NCBI RefSeq assembly: GCF_000002235.5
Contig: NW_022145552.1
Location: forward strand, 840,501 to 904,500
Direction: 5' to 3'
DNA: 64,000 nucleotides
Source of the DNA: Strongylocentrotus purpuratus
Taxonomy: Eukaryota; Echinodermata; Echinoidea; Camarodonta; Strongylocentrotidae
Shown here: positions 63,731 to 64,000 of the stretch, in pieces
Position numbering within the stretch: the stretch's first letter is position 1
Layout of the letters: each line of letters starts with the position of its first letter
Position numbers and translations under genes: made by a program
Notes under the pieces: model-generated
Database searches by the model: none
Told to the model about the DNA's origin: nothing
What the model saw: only the letters and a program-made list of their open reading frames with translations

Positions 63731-64000
63731 CTGTGGAAGAGGGGTCAAATAAAGAAATAGGACACAAGTTAGACTAGACTCTTTTACAGGGGGTGTAGCA
63801 TGACGAGACTACGTGTCTTTCCCTCGGCCTGACTCGGGGCCAATCGGGTATAGTACAACTATGGACGACACAACCGCAGTATTCACGTGCGTGCAACATA
63901 CGCAAAACCGAAGAGGAAACTTTTGTCTCTTTCGCAAACGCTAGCGCGCGCTGACCGTAAATCAAGACCATTAGTTTACGTGCAGTTGTCCAAAAGAAGT
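63731..64000. other. right edge, ENGASE intron
   Basis: No exon is recognised up to the window end. A GC-richer patch with CTAGCGCGCGC (63940-63951) opens a 65-codon frame of no known family, which I take as non-coding. Confidence 0.4.

Noticed and set aside
63774..63971. 65-codon - strand frame at the right edge
   Set aside because: No similarity to ENGASE upstream sequence and no plausible acceptor/donor pair; treated as intron.

Overview
The window is nuclear DNA of an invertebrate deuterostome, most probably an echinoderm and perhaps a sea urchin. The reasons are many short exons with GT-AG introns, proteins clearly orthologous to vertebrate NDUFA3, MARF1 and ENGASE, a Mag/SURL-like Ty3/gypsy element with a tRNA-Leu-type primer site, and dense foldback-like repeats. 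The species assignment is inference.

Layout. Positions 1-8000 hold no recognisable gene. They are dominated by a 5.4 kb composite inverted-repeat (foldback-like) element at 1874-7292. A complete four-exon NDUFA3 gene (complex I subunit, 84 aa, + strand) lies at 8083-11224. From 11.2 to 20 kb there is AT-rich non-coding DNA that probably includes the MARF1 3' UTR.

The centre of the window (20061 to about 51.6 kb, - strand) is one large gene: MARF1, with 25 coding exons. From the ATG at 51022 they join without a frame break into a predicted 1,926-aa protein. It carries an NYN RNase domain, two RRMs and eight LOTUS/OST-HTH domains. Its introns are packed with non-autonomous inverted-repeat elements, a 1.8 kb near-perfect palindrome (37530-39347) and an almost complete Ty3/gypsy retrotransposon (32077-36602, 141-bp LTRs, 5-bp target duplication, two stop codons in gag).

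Upstream of MARF1, also on the - strand, are the last four coding exons of ENGASE (59274-63730). They are followed by a long candidate 3' UTR ending near 54.4 kb, so ENGASE reads toward MARF1 head-to-tail with less than 3 kb of compact, (GAA)n-containing spacer before the MARF1 5' end.

The genes have unrelated functions: respiration, germline RNA surveillance, and cytosolic glycan removal. The most distinctive signals are structural. A decayed second copy of a MARF1 NYN exon sits in its own downstream intron. An ENGASE exon end is triplicated. A 21-bp minisatellite supplies the last codons and stop of MARF1. One MARF1 exon is sandwiched between two copies of a TTAA-type element. Several repeats sit within tens of bases of splice sites. 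All exon boundaries were read by eye from splice consensus, phase and family similarity; no search or alignment program was run.
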